Positions 30,366 through 42,276 of a stretch of DNA of 64,000 nucleotides are shown one piece after another (the stretch's first letter is position 1; every line of letters begins with the position of its first letter). The DNA lies in the NCBI RefSeq assembly GCF_002018875.1, contig NZ_MVOL01000008.1, forward strand, positions 1 through 64,000. Direction: 5' to 3'. This stretch comes from Pseudomonas sp. MF4836. GTDB taxonomy: Bacteria; Pseudomonadota; Gammaproteobacteria; Pseudomonadales; Pseudomonadaceae. Under the pieces are notes generated by a model. The model was not told where the DNA came from, did no database searches, and saw only the letters and a list, made by a program, of their open reading frames with translations. A program made the position numbers and the translations under genes.

Positions 30366-31694
30366 ATGGCTAAGCAAGGTGCTCTCTCTGCGCTCGGCAA
30401 AGGCGGTATGTCTGAACTCTGGGCTCGTCTGCGTTTTCTGTTCCTGGCGATTATCGTCTACCGAATAGGCGCACACATCCCGGTTCCAGGTATCAACCCG
30501 GACCGACTCGCGGACCTGTTTCGACAGAATGAGGGGACCATTCTTAGCTTGTTCAACATGTTTTCCGGCGGCGCGCTGGAGCGGATGAGCATCTTTGCAC
30601 TGGGGATCATGCCGTACATTTCGGCATCGATCATCATGCAGCTGATGACCGCCGTCAGCCCGCAGCTGGAGCAGTTGAAGAAGGAAGGTGAAGCTGGCCG
30701 TCGCAAGATTAGCCAGTACACCCGCTACGGCACCGTTGTCCTCGCTCTGGTTCAGGCTATCGGCATGTCCGTTGGTCTGGCTGGGCAGGGCGTTGCGTTC
30801 ACTGGTGACTTTGGCTTCCATTTCGTCGCGGTATCCACTTTTGTGGCTGGTGCGATGTTCATGATGTGGCTGGGTGAGCAGATTACTGAGCGTGGTGTTG
30901 GTAACGGTATCTCGATGTTGATTTTCGCAGGTATCGTTGCCGGTCTTCCGAGGGCAATTGGGCAGTCTTTCGAGTCTGCACGTCAGGGTGATATCAACAT
31001 CTTCGCCCTGGTTGCTATCGGTTTGCTGGCAGTAGCGATTATCGGTTTTGTGGTGTTCATTGAGCGTGGTCAGCGTCGTATTGCTGTTCACTACGCCAAG
31101 CGTCAGCAGGGCCGCAAGGTTTTTGCTGCGCAGACTAGCCACTTGCCGCTGAAAGTGAATATGGCCGGTGTTATTCCTGCTATCTTCGCGAGCAGCATTT
31201 TGCTGTTCCCGGCTTCGTTGGGTGCCTGGTTCGGTCAGTCTGAAGGTATGGGCTGGTTGCAGGACATCTCGCAGTCGATCGCTCCTGGTCAGCCGTTGAA
31301 TATTCTGCTGTTTAGTGCAGGGATTATTTTCTTCTGCTTCTTCTATACGGCGTTGATGTTCAATCCGAAAGACGTAGCGGAAAACCTGAAGAAGTCCGGT
31401 GCCTTTATTCCGGGTATCCGTCCAGGTGAGCAGTCTGCGCGCTATATTGATGGCGTTTTGACTCGCTTGACCATGTTCGGTGCTCTATATATGACGGCCG
31501 TCTGCCTGTTGCCCCAGTTCCTGGTGGTTGCAGCAAACGTTCCGTTCTACCTTGGCGGGACCTCGTTGCTGATCGTGGTCGTGGTTGTTATGGACTTCAT
31601 GTCCCAAGTACAATCGCACCTCGTTTCGCACCAGTACGAATCCCTGATGAAGAAAGCCAACCTGAAGGGTTACGGCAGCGGCATGCTGCGCTGA
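30366..31694 (+). CDS. secY: Preprotein translocase subunit SecY
   Basis: SecY is the channel-forming subunit of the Sec translocon. The 442-aa protein is predicted to have ten membrane helices. It has the GIMPYISASIIMQL segment, the plug region near residue 60-75 and the cytoplasmic loop RRISQYTR-type motif (RRKISQYTRYGT). It starts immediately after rplO, so it is co-translated with the ribosomal genes. Confidence 0.97.
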   Translation: MAKQGALSALGKGGMSELWARLRFLFLAIIVYRIGAHIPVPGINPDRLADLFRQNEGTILSLFNMFSGGALERMSIFALGIMPYISASIIMQLMTAVSPQLEQLKKEGEAGRRKISQYTRYGTVVLALVQAIGMSVGLAGQGVAFTGDFGFHFVAVSTFVAGAMFMMWLGEQITERGVGNGISMLIFAGIVAGLPRAIGQSFESARQGDINIFALVAIGLLAVAIIGFVVFIERGQRRIAVHYAKRQQGRKVFAAQTSHLPLKVNMAGVIPAIFASSILLFPASLGAWFGQSEGMGWLQDISQSIAPGQPLNILLFSAGIIFFCFFYTALMFNPKDVAENLKKSGAFIPGIRPGEQSARYIDGVLTRLTMFGALYMTAVCLLPQFLVVAANVPFYLGGTSLLIVVVVVMDFMSQVQSHLVSHQYESLMKKANLKGYGSGMLR

Positions 31695-31718
31695 CCCATA
31701 AGGTTCGAGGAGTTGGTG

Positions 31719-31835
31719 ATGAAAGTTCGTGCATCGGTGAAAAAGCTGTGCCGTAACTGCAAGATTATTCGCCGCGAAGGTGTTGTTCGAGTAATTTGCA
31801 GCGCGGAACCGCGTCACAAACAGCGCCAAGGCTGA
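31719..31835 (+). CDS. rpmJ: 50S ribosomal protein L36
   Basis: A 38-codon gene, [20 protein letters not shown]..., with the zinc-binding C-C-C-H pattern (CRNC, then IC and RH). It lies 24 nt after secY behind a strong gaggag. This is the zinc-containing (C+) paralogue and completes the spc operon. Confidence 0.96.
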
Positions 31836-31852
31836 GTGTGATTGTGCTTCAA

Positions 31853-31877
31853 GCCCAGCAGCTAGTGCGCTGCTGGG
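31853..31877 (+). terminator. Hairpin at the end of the spc operon
   Basis: A 9-bp stem (cccagcagc / gctgctggg) with a 6-nt loop lies 18 nt after rpmJ, followed by a T-rich but interrupted tract (ttgattatttgtt). It probably terminates part of the spc transcripts. Confidence 0.65.
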
Positions 31878-31906
31878 TTGATTATTTGTTATTACAGCGA
31901 TATTAT
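31878..31906 (+). promoter_or_regulatory. Promoter of the alpha operon
   Basis: TTGATT at 31878-31883 and TATTAT at 31901-31906 with a 17-bp spacer start immediately after the spc hairpin, about 60 bp before rpsM. The leader of about 50 nt would be the place for S4 autoregulation; I did not resolve a pseudoknot. Confidence 0.68.
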
Positions 31907-31965
31907 CTCGCGCCCTATTTCTTGGCTTCCGGGGCGTAGGTAGCTGTCAATTGGAGTCCCACTGA

Positions 31966-32322
31966 ATGGCCCGTATTGCAGGCGTTAACATTCCAGATAA
32001 CAAGCATACTGTTATCTCGCTGACCTACATCTATGGTGTTGGTCGCACTACTGCGCAGAAAATCTGTGCAGTGACTGGGGTAAACCCAGCGGCAAAGATC
32101 AAAGATCTGAGCGACGAGCAAATTGAACAGCTGCGTGGCGAAGTGTCGAAGTTCACCACTGAAGGTGACCTGCGTCGCGAAATCAACATGAAAATCAAAC
32201 GCTTGATGGATCTGGGCTGCTACCGCGGTCTGCGCCATCGTCGTGGTCTTCCAGTGCGCGGTCAGCGTACCAAGACCAACGCGCGTACTCGCAAAGGTCC
32301 GCGTAAGCCGATCCGCAAGTAA
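31966..32322 (+). CDS. rpsM: 30S ribosomal protein S13
   Basis: S13 forms the head bridge to the 50S (B1a/B1b). The 118-aa protein has the helix-two-turn-helix core IYGVGRTTAQKICAVTG and the basic C-terminal tail RTKTNARTRKGPRKPIRK. Confidence 0.97.
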   Translation: MARIAGVNIPDNKHTVISLTYIYGVGRTTAQKICAVTGVNPAAKIKDLSDEQIEQLRGEVSKFTTEGDLRREINMKIKRLMDLGCYRGLRHRRGLPVRGQRTKTNARTRKGPRKPIRK

Positions 32323-32352
32323 TCGCACCAGCGAATCGACAGGAATTTAGTC

Positions 32353-32742
32353 ATGGCAAAACCTGCTGCTCGTCCTCGTAAAAAGATTAAAAAGACAGTG
32401 GTTGATGGCATCGCCCACATCCACGCGTCTTTCAACAACACCATCGTGACCATCACCGACCGTCAAGGTAACGCTCTTTCCTGGGCAACCTCCGGTGGTT
32501 CGGGTTTCCGCGGTTCTCGCAAGTCCACCCCGTTCGCTGCTCAAGTAGCTGCTGAACGTGCTGGTCAAGCTGCGCTGGAATACGGCCTGAAAAACCTCGA
32601 CGTTAACGTCAAGGGTCCAGGTCCAGGTCGTGAATCTGCAGTCCGCGCTTTGAACGGCTGTGGCTACAAGATCGCCAGCATCACCGACGTGACGCCAATC
32701 CCGCACAACGGGTGCCGTCCGCCGAAGAAGCGCCGCGTGTAA
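32353..32742 (+). CDS. rpsK: 30S ribosomal protein S11
   Basis: S11 lies on the platform next to the anti-Shine-Dalgarno region. The 129-aa protein has AHIHASFNNTIVTITDRQGN and the C-terminal signature TDVTPIPHNGCRPPKKRRV. Confidence 0.97.
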   Translation: MAKPAARPRKKIKKTVVDGIAHIHASFNNTIVTITDRQGNALSWATSGGSGFRGSRKSTPFAAQVAAERAGQAALEYGLKNLDVNVKGPGPGRESAVRALNGCGYKIASITDVTPIPHNGCRPPKKRRV

Positions 32743-32760
32743 TCCAGGAGATTGTAAAGA

Positions 32761-33381
32761 ATGGCTCGTTACATTGGTCCAAAATGCAAACTGGCTCGTC
32801 GCGAAGGCACCGATCTCTTCCTGAAGAGCGGCGTGCGCGCTATCGAATCTAAGTGCAACATCGAAGCAGCACCTGGTATCCACGGCCAACGCCGCGGTCG
32901 CCAGTCCGACTACGGCACCCAACTGCGTGAAAAGCAGAAGGTCCGTCGTATCTACGGCGTTCTCGAGCGTCAGTTCAGCGGCTACTACAAAGAAGCTGCT
33001 GGCAAGAAAGGTGCAACCGGTGAAAACCTGCTGCAACTGCTCGAATGCCGTCTGGACAACGTTGTATACCGTATGGGTTTTGGCTCTACTCGTGCCGAAT
33101 CCCGTCAGCTGGTATCGCACAAATCCGTTAGCGTAAACGGCCAGACCGTTAACGTCCCGTCGTACCAGGTTCGTGCTGGTGACGTGGTCGCGATTCGCGA
33201 GAAAGCAAAGAACCAACTTCGCATTGTCCAAGCTCTCGATCTGTGTGCCCAACGTGGCCGCGTAGAATGGGTAGAAGTAGACACTGAGAAGAAGTCGGGC
33301 GTTTTCAAGAACGTTCCAGCTCGCAGTGATCTGTCCGCCGACATCAACGAAAGCCTGATTGTCGAGCTCTACTCCAAGTAA
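32761..33381 (+). CDS. rpsD: 30S ribosomal protein S4
   Basis: S4 nucleates 30S body assembly and, in E. coli, represses the alpha operon. The 206-aa protein includes the S4 RNA-binding domain with LDNVVYRMGFGSTRAESRQL and HKSVSVNGQTVNVPSYQV. Confidence 0.97.
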   Translation: MARYIGPKCKLARREGTDLFLKSGVRAIESKCNIEAAPGIHGQRRGRQSDYGTQLREKQKVRRIYGVLERQFSGYYKEAAGKKGATGENLLQLLECRLDNVVYRMGFGSTRAESRQLVSHKSVSVNGQTVNVPSYQVRAGDVVAIREKAKNQLRIVQALDLCAQRGRVEWVEVDTEKKSGVFKNVPARSDLSADINESLIVELYSK

Positions 33382-33403
33382 GGGCTAGAAAATAGGTGCA
33401 TCC

Positions 33404-34405
33404 ATGCAGATTTCGGTAAATGAGTTCCTGACACCCCGCCATATTGATGTGCAGGTTGTCAGTCCAACCCGCGCCAAGATCACTCTCGAGCCTCTCGAGC
33501 GTGGTTTTGGCCACACCCTGGGCAACGCGCTGCGCCGCATCCTGTTGTCCTCAATGCCCGGCTGTGCAGTAGTCGAGGCCGAGATTGACGGTGTGCTCCA
33601 CGAGTACAGCGCCATCGAAGGTGTACAGGAAGACGTAATTGAAATCCTGTTGAACCTTAAAGGTCTGGCTATCAAGCTGCACGGCCGTGACGAAGTTACG
33701 CTGACCTTGTCGAAGAAGGGTTCGGGGGTGGTTACCGCTGCCGATATTCAGCTGGATCATGATGTCGAGATCGTTAACCCCGATCACGTAATCGCTAACC
33801 TGGCGTCTAACGGCGCCCTGAACATGAAGCTCACCGTAGCTCGTGGTCGTGGTTATGAACCGGCAGACTCGCGTCAGAGCGATGAAGACGAAAGCCGCAG
33901 CATCGGTCGCTTGCAGCTTGACTCTTCGTTCAGCCCGGTTCGCCGTATCGCATACGTGGTGGAAAACGCCCGTGTCGAGCAGCGTACTAACCTGGACAAG
34001 CTGGTTATTGATCTGGAAACCAACGGTACCCTGGATCCTGAAGAGGCTATCCGTCGTGCTGCAACCATTCTGCAACAGCAGTTGGCTGCGTTCGTCGACC
34101 TCAAAGGTGACAGTGAGCCAGTGGTAATCGAGCAAGAAGACGAGATCGATCCGATCCTGCTTCGCCCGGTTGACGATCTGGAACTGACTGTACGTTCGGC
34201 TAACTGCCTTAAGGCGGAAAACATTTACTACATCGGCGACCTGATTCAGCGTACCGAAGTAGAACTGTTGAAGACTCCGAACCTTGGCAAGAAATCCTTG
34301 ACCGAAATCAAGGACGTTCTGGCCTCCCGCGGTCTGTCCCTCGGCATGCGCCTCGACAACTGGCCGCCTGCAAGTCTTAAGAAGGACGACAAGGCGACTG
34401 CCTGA
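33404..34405 (+). CDS. rpoA: DNA-directed RNA polymerase subunit alpha
   Basis: The alpha dimer nucleates RNA polymerase assembly and its C-terminal domain binds UP elements and activators. The 333-aa protein has an N-terminal domain with RGFGHTLGNALRRILLSSM and an alpha-CTD from about residue 250 with LKTPNLGKKSLTEIKDVLA. Spacing to rpsD is 22 nt. Confidence 0.98.
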   Translation: MQISVNEFLTPRHIDVQVVSPTRAKITLEPLERGFGHTLGNALRRILLSSMPGCAVVEAEIDGVLHEYSAIEGVQEDVIEILLNLKGLAIKLHGRDEVTLTLSKKGSGVVTAADIQLDHDVEIVNPDHVIANLASNGALNMKLTVARGRGYEPADSRQSDEDESRSIGRLQLDSSFSPVRRIAYVVENARVEQRTNLDKLVIDLETNGTLDPEEAIRRAATILQQQLAAFVDLKGDSEPVVIEQEDEIDPILLRPVDDLELTVRSANCLKAENIYYIGDLIQRTEVELLKTPNLGKKSLTEIKDVLASRGLSLGMRLDNWPPASLKKDDKATA

Positions 34406-34447
34406 TCGTCGTAATCACCGAACGTTGTGTTTGGTAAGGAATGAACC

Positions 34448-34834
34448 ATGCGTCATCGTAAAAGTGGTCGTCACCTGAGCCGCACCAGCTCGCACCGCAA
34501 GGCCATGTTTCAAAACATGGCGGTGTCGCTGTTCGAGCACGAGCTGATCAAAACTACACTGCCGAAAGCTAAAGAACTGCGTCGCGTTGCTGAGCCGCTG
34601 ATCACTTTGGCCAAGACAGACAGCCTGGCTAACCGCCGTCTGGCTTTCGACCGTACTCGTTCGAAAGCTATCGTTGGTAAGCTCTTCAACGACCTGGGCA
34701 AGCGTTACGCTACCCGTGAGGGTGGCTACCTGCGCATCCTCAAGTGCGGTTTCCGCGCTGGCGACAACGCTCCTATGGCGTACGTCGAGTTGGTTGATCG
34801 TGCTGTCAGCGGCGAAGCTGTATCCGCTGAGTAA
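34448..34834 (+). CDS. rplQ: 50S ribosomal protein L17
   Basis: L17 lies near the tunnel exit. The 128-aa protein starts MRHRKSGRHLSRTSSHRKAM. It is the last gene of the alpha operon and is followed by a strong terminator. Confidence 0.97.
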   Translation: MRHRKSGRHLSRTSSHRKAMFQNMAVSLFEHELIKTTLPKAKELRRVAEPLITLAKTDSLANRRLAFDRTRSKAIVGKLFNDLGKRYATREGGYLRILKCGFRAGDNAPMAYVELVDRAVSGEAVSAE

Positions 34835-34854
34835 GACGTCAGTCTGAAACGAAG

Positions 34855-34881
34855 AACCGGGCCTAGTGCCCGGTTTTTTGT
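34855..34881 (+). terminator. Rho-independent terminator of the alpha operon
   Basis: An 8-bp stem (aaccgggc / gcccggtt) with a 5-nt loop followed by a T run, 20 nt after rplQ. It ends the long ribosomal block. The region from here to 35072 (about 190 bp) is AT-richer, contains no gene I can support and presumably carries the katA promoter. Confidence 0.92.
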
Positions 34882-35072
34882 GTCTGCAGTAAAAGCCGGC
34901 AACCAATCAAACCTTTCAGCAGAGCTCGATTTGGCTATTTGTCTTCCTGGCTAATTAGTAATTATCTATCGAACATCATGAATTAATGAATTTGATGGTG
35001 TCATCGGGATGGTCAATACTCGATGTCAGCCGATTAGCCGGCAGTTTCAAGACTGACAGAGGAAGATTGAGC

Positions 35073-36521
35073 ATGAGCCAGAACAAAACGCTTACCACCG
35101 CCAGTGGCGCTCCGGTCGCCGATAACCAGAATTCCCGTTCCGCCGGTCCTCGTGGCCCATTGCTGCTCGACGACTTTCATTTGATCGAGAAGCTTGCCCA
35201 CTTCAACCGTGAAAACATCCCTGAGCGTCGCGTGCATGCCAAGGGTTCAGGTGCCTACGGGACGTTCGCTGTCACCCGGGACATCACTCAGTACACCAGC
35301 GCCAAGCTGTTCGAGTCCGTGGGCAAGCAAACACCGACCTTTTTGCGCTTCTCCACGGTAGGCGGTGAGCGTGGCTCGGCTGATACCGAACGCGATCCCC
35401 GTGGTTTCGCCTTGAAGTTCTATACCGAGGAAGGTAATTGGGACATCGTTGGCAACAACACGCCGGTGTTTTTCATCCGTGACCCGCTGAAGTTTCCCGA
35501 TTTTATCCACACCCAAAAGCGTCTGCCGCAGAGCAATCTGAAGAGCGGCCAGATGATGTGGGACTTCTGGTCGCATTCGCCTGAGGCGCTGCACCAGGTC
35601 ACCATCCTGTTCTCGGATCGGGGTATTCCTGATGGCTACCGCCACATGCACGGGTTCGGCAGTCACACTTACAGCCTGATCAGCGCCACAGGCGAGCGGC
35701 ACTGGGTGAAGTGGCACTACAAGACCCTGCAAGGGATCAAGAACCTCGCTCCGGCGGAAGCGGCAAGACTGGCGGGTACTGATCCGGATTACGCCCAGCG
35801 CGACCTGTTTGGCGCGATTGAGCGTGGTGACTTCCCAAAATGGCGCGTGTGCATTCAGATCATGAGCGAGGCCCAGGCCGCAGCTCATTACGAGAACCCG
35901 TTTGACGTGACCAAGACCTGGTCGCAGAAGGAGTTCCCGCTGATTGAAGTGGGCGAGCTGGAGCTTAACCGCAACCCGCAGAATTACTTCGCTGAAGTCG
36001 AACAGGCGGCGTTTGGTCCAAGCAATATGGTGCCGGGGGTAGGCCTGTCGCCGGACCGCATGCTGCAAGGACGAGTCTTTGCGTATGCCGACGCTCATCG
36101 CTATCGCGTGGGTACCAACCACCAGCAACTGCCGGTCAACGCGCCGCGCAGCCCGGTGAACAGCTACCAGCGCGACGGCTCCATGGCCTTCGGCAGCAAC
36201 GGTGGCGCGGCGCCTAACTATGAGCCGAACAGCTACGCGGATGCGCCCAAACAGGCGCCTCGGTATGCCGAGCCCGCATTGGCGCTCAGCGGCGCGGCAG
36301 ATCGTTATGATCACCGTGAAGACACCGACTACTACAGTCATGCTGGCGCGCTTTTCCGCCTGATGAACGAAGATCAGAAGGCGTTGTTGATCAGCAACAT
36401 TGCCGGTGCCATGGCCGGTGTTTCGGCGGACGTGGTCCAGCGTCAACTGCAACATTTCTTCAAGGCCGACCCGGCTTATGGAGAAGGAGTCGCAAAGGCG
36501 TTGGGCGTACAGCTTAACTAA
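35073..36521 (+). CDS. katA: Monofunctional haem catalase KatA (clade 3, small subunit)
   Basis: KatA breaks down hydrogen peroxide to water and oxygen in the cytoplasm. The 482-aa protein has the size of P. aeruginosa KatA. Seen are the distal His55 in ERRVHAKGSGAYGTF, the distal Asn in VGNNTPVFFIRDP and the proximal haem-ligand Tyr in RVFAYADAHRYRVG. The frame is open 87 nt upstream, but the ATG at 35073 with aggaag before it gives the family start. It precedes the ferritin gene, which in P. aeruginosa is linked to KatA activity. Confidence 0.96.
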   Translation: MSQNKTLTTASGAPVADNQNSRSAGPRGPLLLDDFHLIEKLAHFNRENIPERRVHAKGSGAYGTFAVTRDITQYTSAKLFESVGKQTPTFLRFSTVGGERGSADTERDPRGFALKFYTEEGNWDIVGNNTPVFFIRDPLKFPDFIHTQKRLPQSNLKSGQMMWDFWSHSPEALHQVTILFSDRGIPDGYRHMHGFGSHTYSLISATGERHWVKWHYKTLQGIKNLAPAEAARLAGTDPDYAQRDLFGAIERGDFPKWRVCIQIMSEAQAAAHYENPFDVTKTWSQKEFPLIEVGELELNRNPQNYFAEVEQAAFGPSNMVPGVGLSPDRMLQGRVFAYADAHRYRVGTNHQQLPVNAPRSPVNSYQRDGSMAFGSNGGAAPNYEPNSYADAPKQAPRYAEPALALSGAADRYDHREDTDYYSHAGALFRLMNEDQKALLISNIAGAMAGVSADVVQRQLQHFFKADPAYGEGVAKALGVQLN

Positions 36522-36538
36522 GTCTAAACGAGAAGCAG

Positions 36539-36565
36539 AACCGCCCTCATTTGGGCGGTTTTTGC
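36539..36565 (+). terminator. Rho-independent terminator after katA
   Basis: An 8-bp stem (aaccgccc / gggcggtt) followed by TTTTTG, 17 nt after katA. It uncouples katA from the ferritin gene. Confidence 0.88.
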
Positions 36566-36676
36566 GTTATTTAAGCTACTTTTCTCAGAATATCTTCACT
36601 TTGTTAGCGTTTTTCCAGTGACCTGCAAGTCAGCTTGGTTCAAACTATCCACTTTCAAGCAGGGAGATGTAGGGCG

Positions 36677-37141
36677 ATGCAAGGTCACCCGGACGTAATC
36701 GATTACCTCAACACGTTGCTGACGGGCGAGCTGGCAGCACGTGACCAATATTTCATCCATTCGCGGATGTACGAAGACTGGGGCTTCAGCAAGCTCTTCG
36801 AACGTATCAATCACGAGATGGAAGAAGAGGCACAACATGCTGACGCCCTGATGCGTCGCATCTTGATGCTCGAAGGCACGCCGCGCATGCGTCCAGATGA
36901 TCTGGACACCGGCACCACGGTGCTTGAGATGCTCGCCAGCGATCTGCGCCTGGAATACAAGGTGCGCGCCGCGCTGTGCAAAGGCATCGAGCTTTGCGAG
37001 TTGCACAAGGACTATGTCAGCCGTGACATCCTGCGCATTCAATTGGCCGATACCGAAGAAGATCACACCTACTGGCTGGAGAAGCAGTTGGGCCTGATCA
37101 AGGTCATCGGACTGGAAAACTACCTGCAATCGCAGTTCTGA
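36677..37141 (+). CDS. bfrA: Bacterial ferritin (annotated as bacterioferritin A; FtnA-like)
   Basis: A 154-aa four-helix ferritin that stores iron as a 24-mer. Ferroxidase residues are present: Glu18 (LTGELAARDQ), Glu51 and His54 (EEEAQHAD), and further Glu/His residues near 94, 127 and 130 (DTEEDHTYW). Position 52, which is the haem-ligand Met in true bacterioferritins, is Ala. So this is the FtnA-type ferritin that in P. aeruginosa is encoded by the gene historically called bfrA. The chosen ATG at 36677 gives MQGHPDVIDYLNTLLTGELA; the frame extends 42 nt upstream without a family match. Confidence 0.93.
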   Translation: MQGHPDVIDYLNTLLTGELAARDQYFIHSRMYEDWGFSKLFERINHEMEEEAQHADALMRRILMLEGTPRMRPDDLDTGTTVLEMLASDLRLEYKVRAALCKGIELCELHKDYVSRDILRIQLADTEEDHTYWLEKQLGLIKVIGLENYLQSQF

Positions 37142-37194
37142 TTTTCCGTCAGCGCCGTACTGGATCGTTCGCAAGGCGATTTCAGTGACATAAA

Positions 37195-37233
37195 AAAGCC
37201 CCTGGCATCTCACAATGCCAGGGGCTTTTTCGT
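37195..37233. terminator. Bidirectional terminator between bfrA and uvrA
   Basis: A 15-bp near-perfect stem (aaaagcccctggcat / atgccaggggctttt) with A and T tracts on both sides serves the convergent bfrA (+) and uvrA (-) genes. Confidence 0.93.
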
Positions 37234-37238
37234 GGGGC

Positions 37239-40073
<2,835 letters not shown>

Positions 40074-40278
40074 AAGCGGCCTCGCTTGGCGGGCATCGAA
40101 AACGAAGGAGTATAAAGCCAAATACTGGATGGATGCACACTATCAACGTGCGGATTTATGCGGCGGTCGAGGGGGTGTGACCCCAGGTCGCGGCACGGGT
40201 ACGTGACAAAGAGTCGCCATGTACCCCGTCTATCGATGGGACTGGTAGAATCGCCGCCGGTTCACATGAGGTTTATCC

Positions 40279-41673
40279 ATGCACGATCCCCACAGCGAAC
40301 GCATGAGTGGCAGCGAGACCCGCGCAGCGAGCGGTCTGGCCCTGGTGTTCGCCTTCCGTATGCTTGGCATGTTTATGGTGTTGCCGGTCCTGGCGACCTA
40401 TGGCATGGACCTGGCTGGCGCAACCCCGGCCCTGATCGGCCTGGCGATTGGCGCCTACGGCTTGACCCAGGCATTGTTCCAGATCCCGTTCGGCATCATC
40501 TCCGACCGCATTGGCCGGCGCCCGGTGATCTACCTCGGGTTGATCGTCTTTGCCCTGGGCAGTGTGCTGGCGGCCAACGCCGATTCGATCTGGGGGGTGA
40601 TTGCCGGACGGGTCCTGCAGGGGGCGGGGGCGATTTCCGCGGCGGTCATGGCGCTGCTGTCAGACCTGACCCGCGAGCAACACCGGACCAAAGCCATGGC
40701 GATGATCGGTATGACCATCGGTCTGTCGTTTGCCGTGGCCATGGTGGTCGGTCCGTTGCTGACCCGCAGCTTTGGCCTGTCGGGGTTGTTCCTGGCGACC
40801 GGCGGCATGGCCCTGGTGGGGATTCTGATCATTGCCTTTATGGTGCCGCGCTCCACCGGGCCGTTGCAGCATCGTGAATCCGGCGTGGCCCGCCAGGCAC
40901 TGTTGCCGACCCTCAAGCATCCGGACCTGCTGCGCCTGGATCTTGGTATCTTCGTGTTGCATGCGATGCTGATGTCGAGCTTCGTTGCCCTGCCTCTGGC
41001 GCTGGTGGAAAAAGCCGGCCTGCCCAAGGAACAGCACTGGTGGGTCTACCTCACCGCGTTGTTGATCTCGTTCTTCGCCATGATCCCGTTCATCATCTAC
41101 GGCGAGAAGAAACGCAAAATGAAACGAGTTCTGCTCGGTGCCGTCAGTACCCTGATGCTCACTGAGCTATTCTTCTGGCAGTTCGGCGACAGCTTGCGGG
41201 CGCTGGTGATAGGTACGGTGGTGTTCTTCACCGCGTTCAATCTGCTGGAAGCCTCCTTGCCATCGCTGATCAGCAAGGTTTCACCGGCCGGCGGCAAAGG
41301 CACGGCCATGGGGGTTTACTCCACCAGTCAGTTTCTCGGTTCGGCCTTGGGCGGTATCCTTGGCGGCTGGTTGTTCCAACATGGCGGTTTGTCGGTTGTG
41401 TTCCTGGGATGCGCAGGTCTGGCTGCACTCTGGCTGGTCTTTGCTGTTACCATGCGCGAGCCCCCATATGTGACGAGCCTGCGCTTGCCGTTATCGCCCG
41501 AAGCGATCCGCGAAGCCGGTCTGGTCGAGCGCCTGAAGGCCGTTGTTGGGGTAACAGATGCAGTGGTGGTGGCCGAGGAGGCCGCCATTTACATCAAATT
41601 GGACACCGAATTATTGGATCGCGCGACCCTCGAGCAGCTGGTCAATCCAGCGCCGGCGGCGAGCGAAGCCTAG
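40279..41673 (+). CDS. MFS transporter, YajR type
   Basis: A 464-aa protein with about 12 membrane helices and the MFS loop motif SDRIGRRPVIYLG after helix 2. A C-terminal soluble tail of about 65 residues (RLKAVVGVTDAVVVAEEAAIYIKLD) resembles the ferredoxin-like YAM domain of E. coli YajR. Substrate is unknown; proton-coupled efflux is likely. It is divergent from uvrA with a 205-bp intergenic region, and ssb follows 9 nt after its stop, so the two are likely co-transcribed. A GAGG lies 8 nt before the ATG. Confidence 0.88.
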   Translation: MHDPHSERMSGSETRAASGLALVFAFRMLGMFMVLPVLATYGMDLAGATPALIGLAIGAYGLTQALFQIPFGIISDRIGRRPVIYLGLIVFALGSVLAANADSIWGVIAGRVLQGAGAISAAVMALLSDLTREQHRTKAMAMIGMTIGLSFAVAMVVGPLLTRSFGLSGLFLATGGMALVGILIIAFMVPRSTGPLQHRESGVARQALLPTLKHPDLLRLDLGIFVLHAMLMSSFVALPLALVEKAGLPKEQHWWVYLTALLISFFAMIPFIIYGEKKRKMKRVLLGAVSTLMLTELFFWQFGDSLRALVIGTVVFFTAFNLLEASLPSLISKVSPAGGKGTAMGVYSTSQFLGSALGGILGGWLFQHGGLSVVFLGCAGLAALWLVFAVTMREPPYVTSLRLPLSPEAIREAGLVERLKAVVGVTDAVVVAEEAAIYIKLDTELLDRATLEQLVNPAPAASEA

Positions 41674-41682
41674 GAGAACGTT

Positions 41683-42195
41683 ATGGCCCGTGGGGTTAAC
41701 AAAGTCATATTGGTCGGCACTTGCGGCCAGGATCCCGAAGTTCGCTACCTGCCTAACGGTAACGCCGTGACCAACCTGAGTCTGGCAACCAGCGAACAGT
41801 GGACCGACAAACAGACCGGCCAGAAAGTCGAAAAGACTGAATGGCACCGCGTCTCGATGTTCGGCAAAGTCGCGGAGATCGCTGGCGAGTACCTGCGTAA
41901 AGGTTCGCAGGTCTACATCGAAGGCAAACTGCAAACCCGCGAGTGGGAAAAAGACGGCATCAAGCGTTACACCACTGAAATCGTGGTCGACATGCAAGGC
42001 ACCATGCAACTGTTGGGCGGCCGTCCACAGGGCGACCAGCAAGGCGGTGGCATGTCCAACTCGGCGCCACGTCCTCAGCAGTCCCGTCCGCAGCCAAGCC
42101 AGCAGCCACAGCGTGAGTCGCGTCCAGCGCCTCAGCAGGCGGCACCGCAGCCGGCTCCGGATTTCGACAGCTTCGATGACGATATTCCGTTCTGA
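41683..42195 (+). CDS. ssb: Single-stranded DNA-binding protein
   Basis: Ssb protects single-stranded DNA and recruits replication and repair proteins. The 170-aa protein has an OB fold (residues 1-110, MARGVNKVILVGTCGQDPEV), a Gln/Pro-rich linker and the acidic C-terminal tip DSFDDDIPF that binds partners. The aggagaacgtt before the ATG is a strong ribosome binding site. The order uvrA-MFS-ssb matches the P. aeruginosa backbone. Confidence 0.97.
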   Translation: MARGVNKVILVGTCGQDPEVRYLPNGNAVTNLSLATSEQWTDKQTGQKVEKTEWHRVSMFGKVAEIAGEYLRKGSQVYIEGKLQTREWEKDGIKRYTTEIVVDMQGTMQLLGGRPQGDQQGGGMSNSAPRPQQSRPQPSQQPQRESRPAPQQAAPQPAPDFDSFDDDIPF

Positions 42196-42220
42196 TCCAG
42201 CGCCGTCAAAAGCACTGAGC

Positions 42221-42254
42221 AAAGGCCCTTGGCGATAATCGCCAAGGGCCTTTT
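42221..42254. terminator. Bidirectional terminator between ssb and the ebo-type cluster
   Basis: A 15-bp stem (aaaggcccttggcga / tcgccaagggccttt) with a 3-4-nt loop and flanking A/T tracts ends both the ssb transcript (+) and the long leftward cluster (-). Confidence 0.93.
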
Positions 42255-42276
42255 TCTTTGCCTGGCGATCAGTCCG

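Noticed and set aside
40120..40136. A LexA-box-like sequence (ctg-N10-cac) between uvrA and the MFS gene
   Set aside because: It lacks the terminal CAG and matches the consensus poorly. My recollection is that uvrA of P. aeruginosa is not SOS-inducible.
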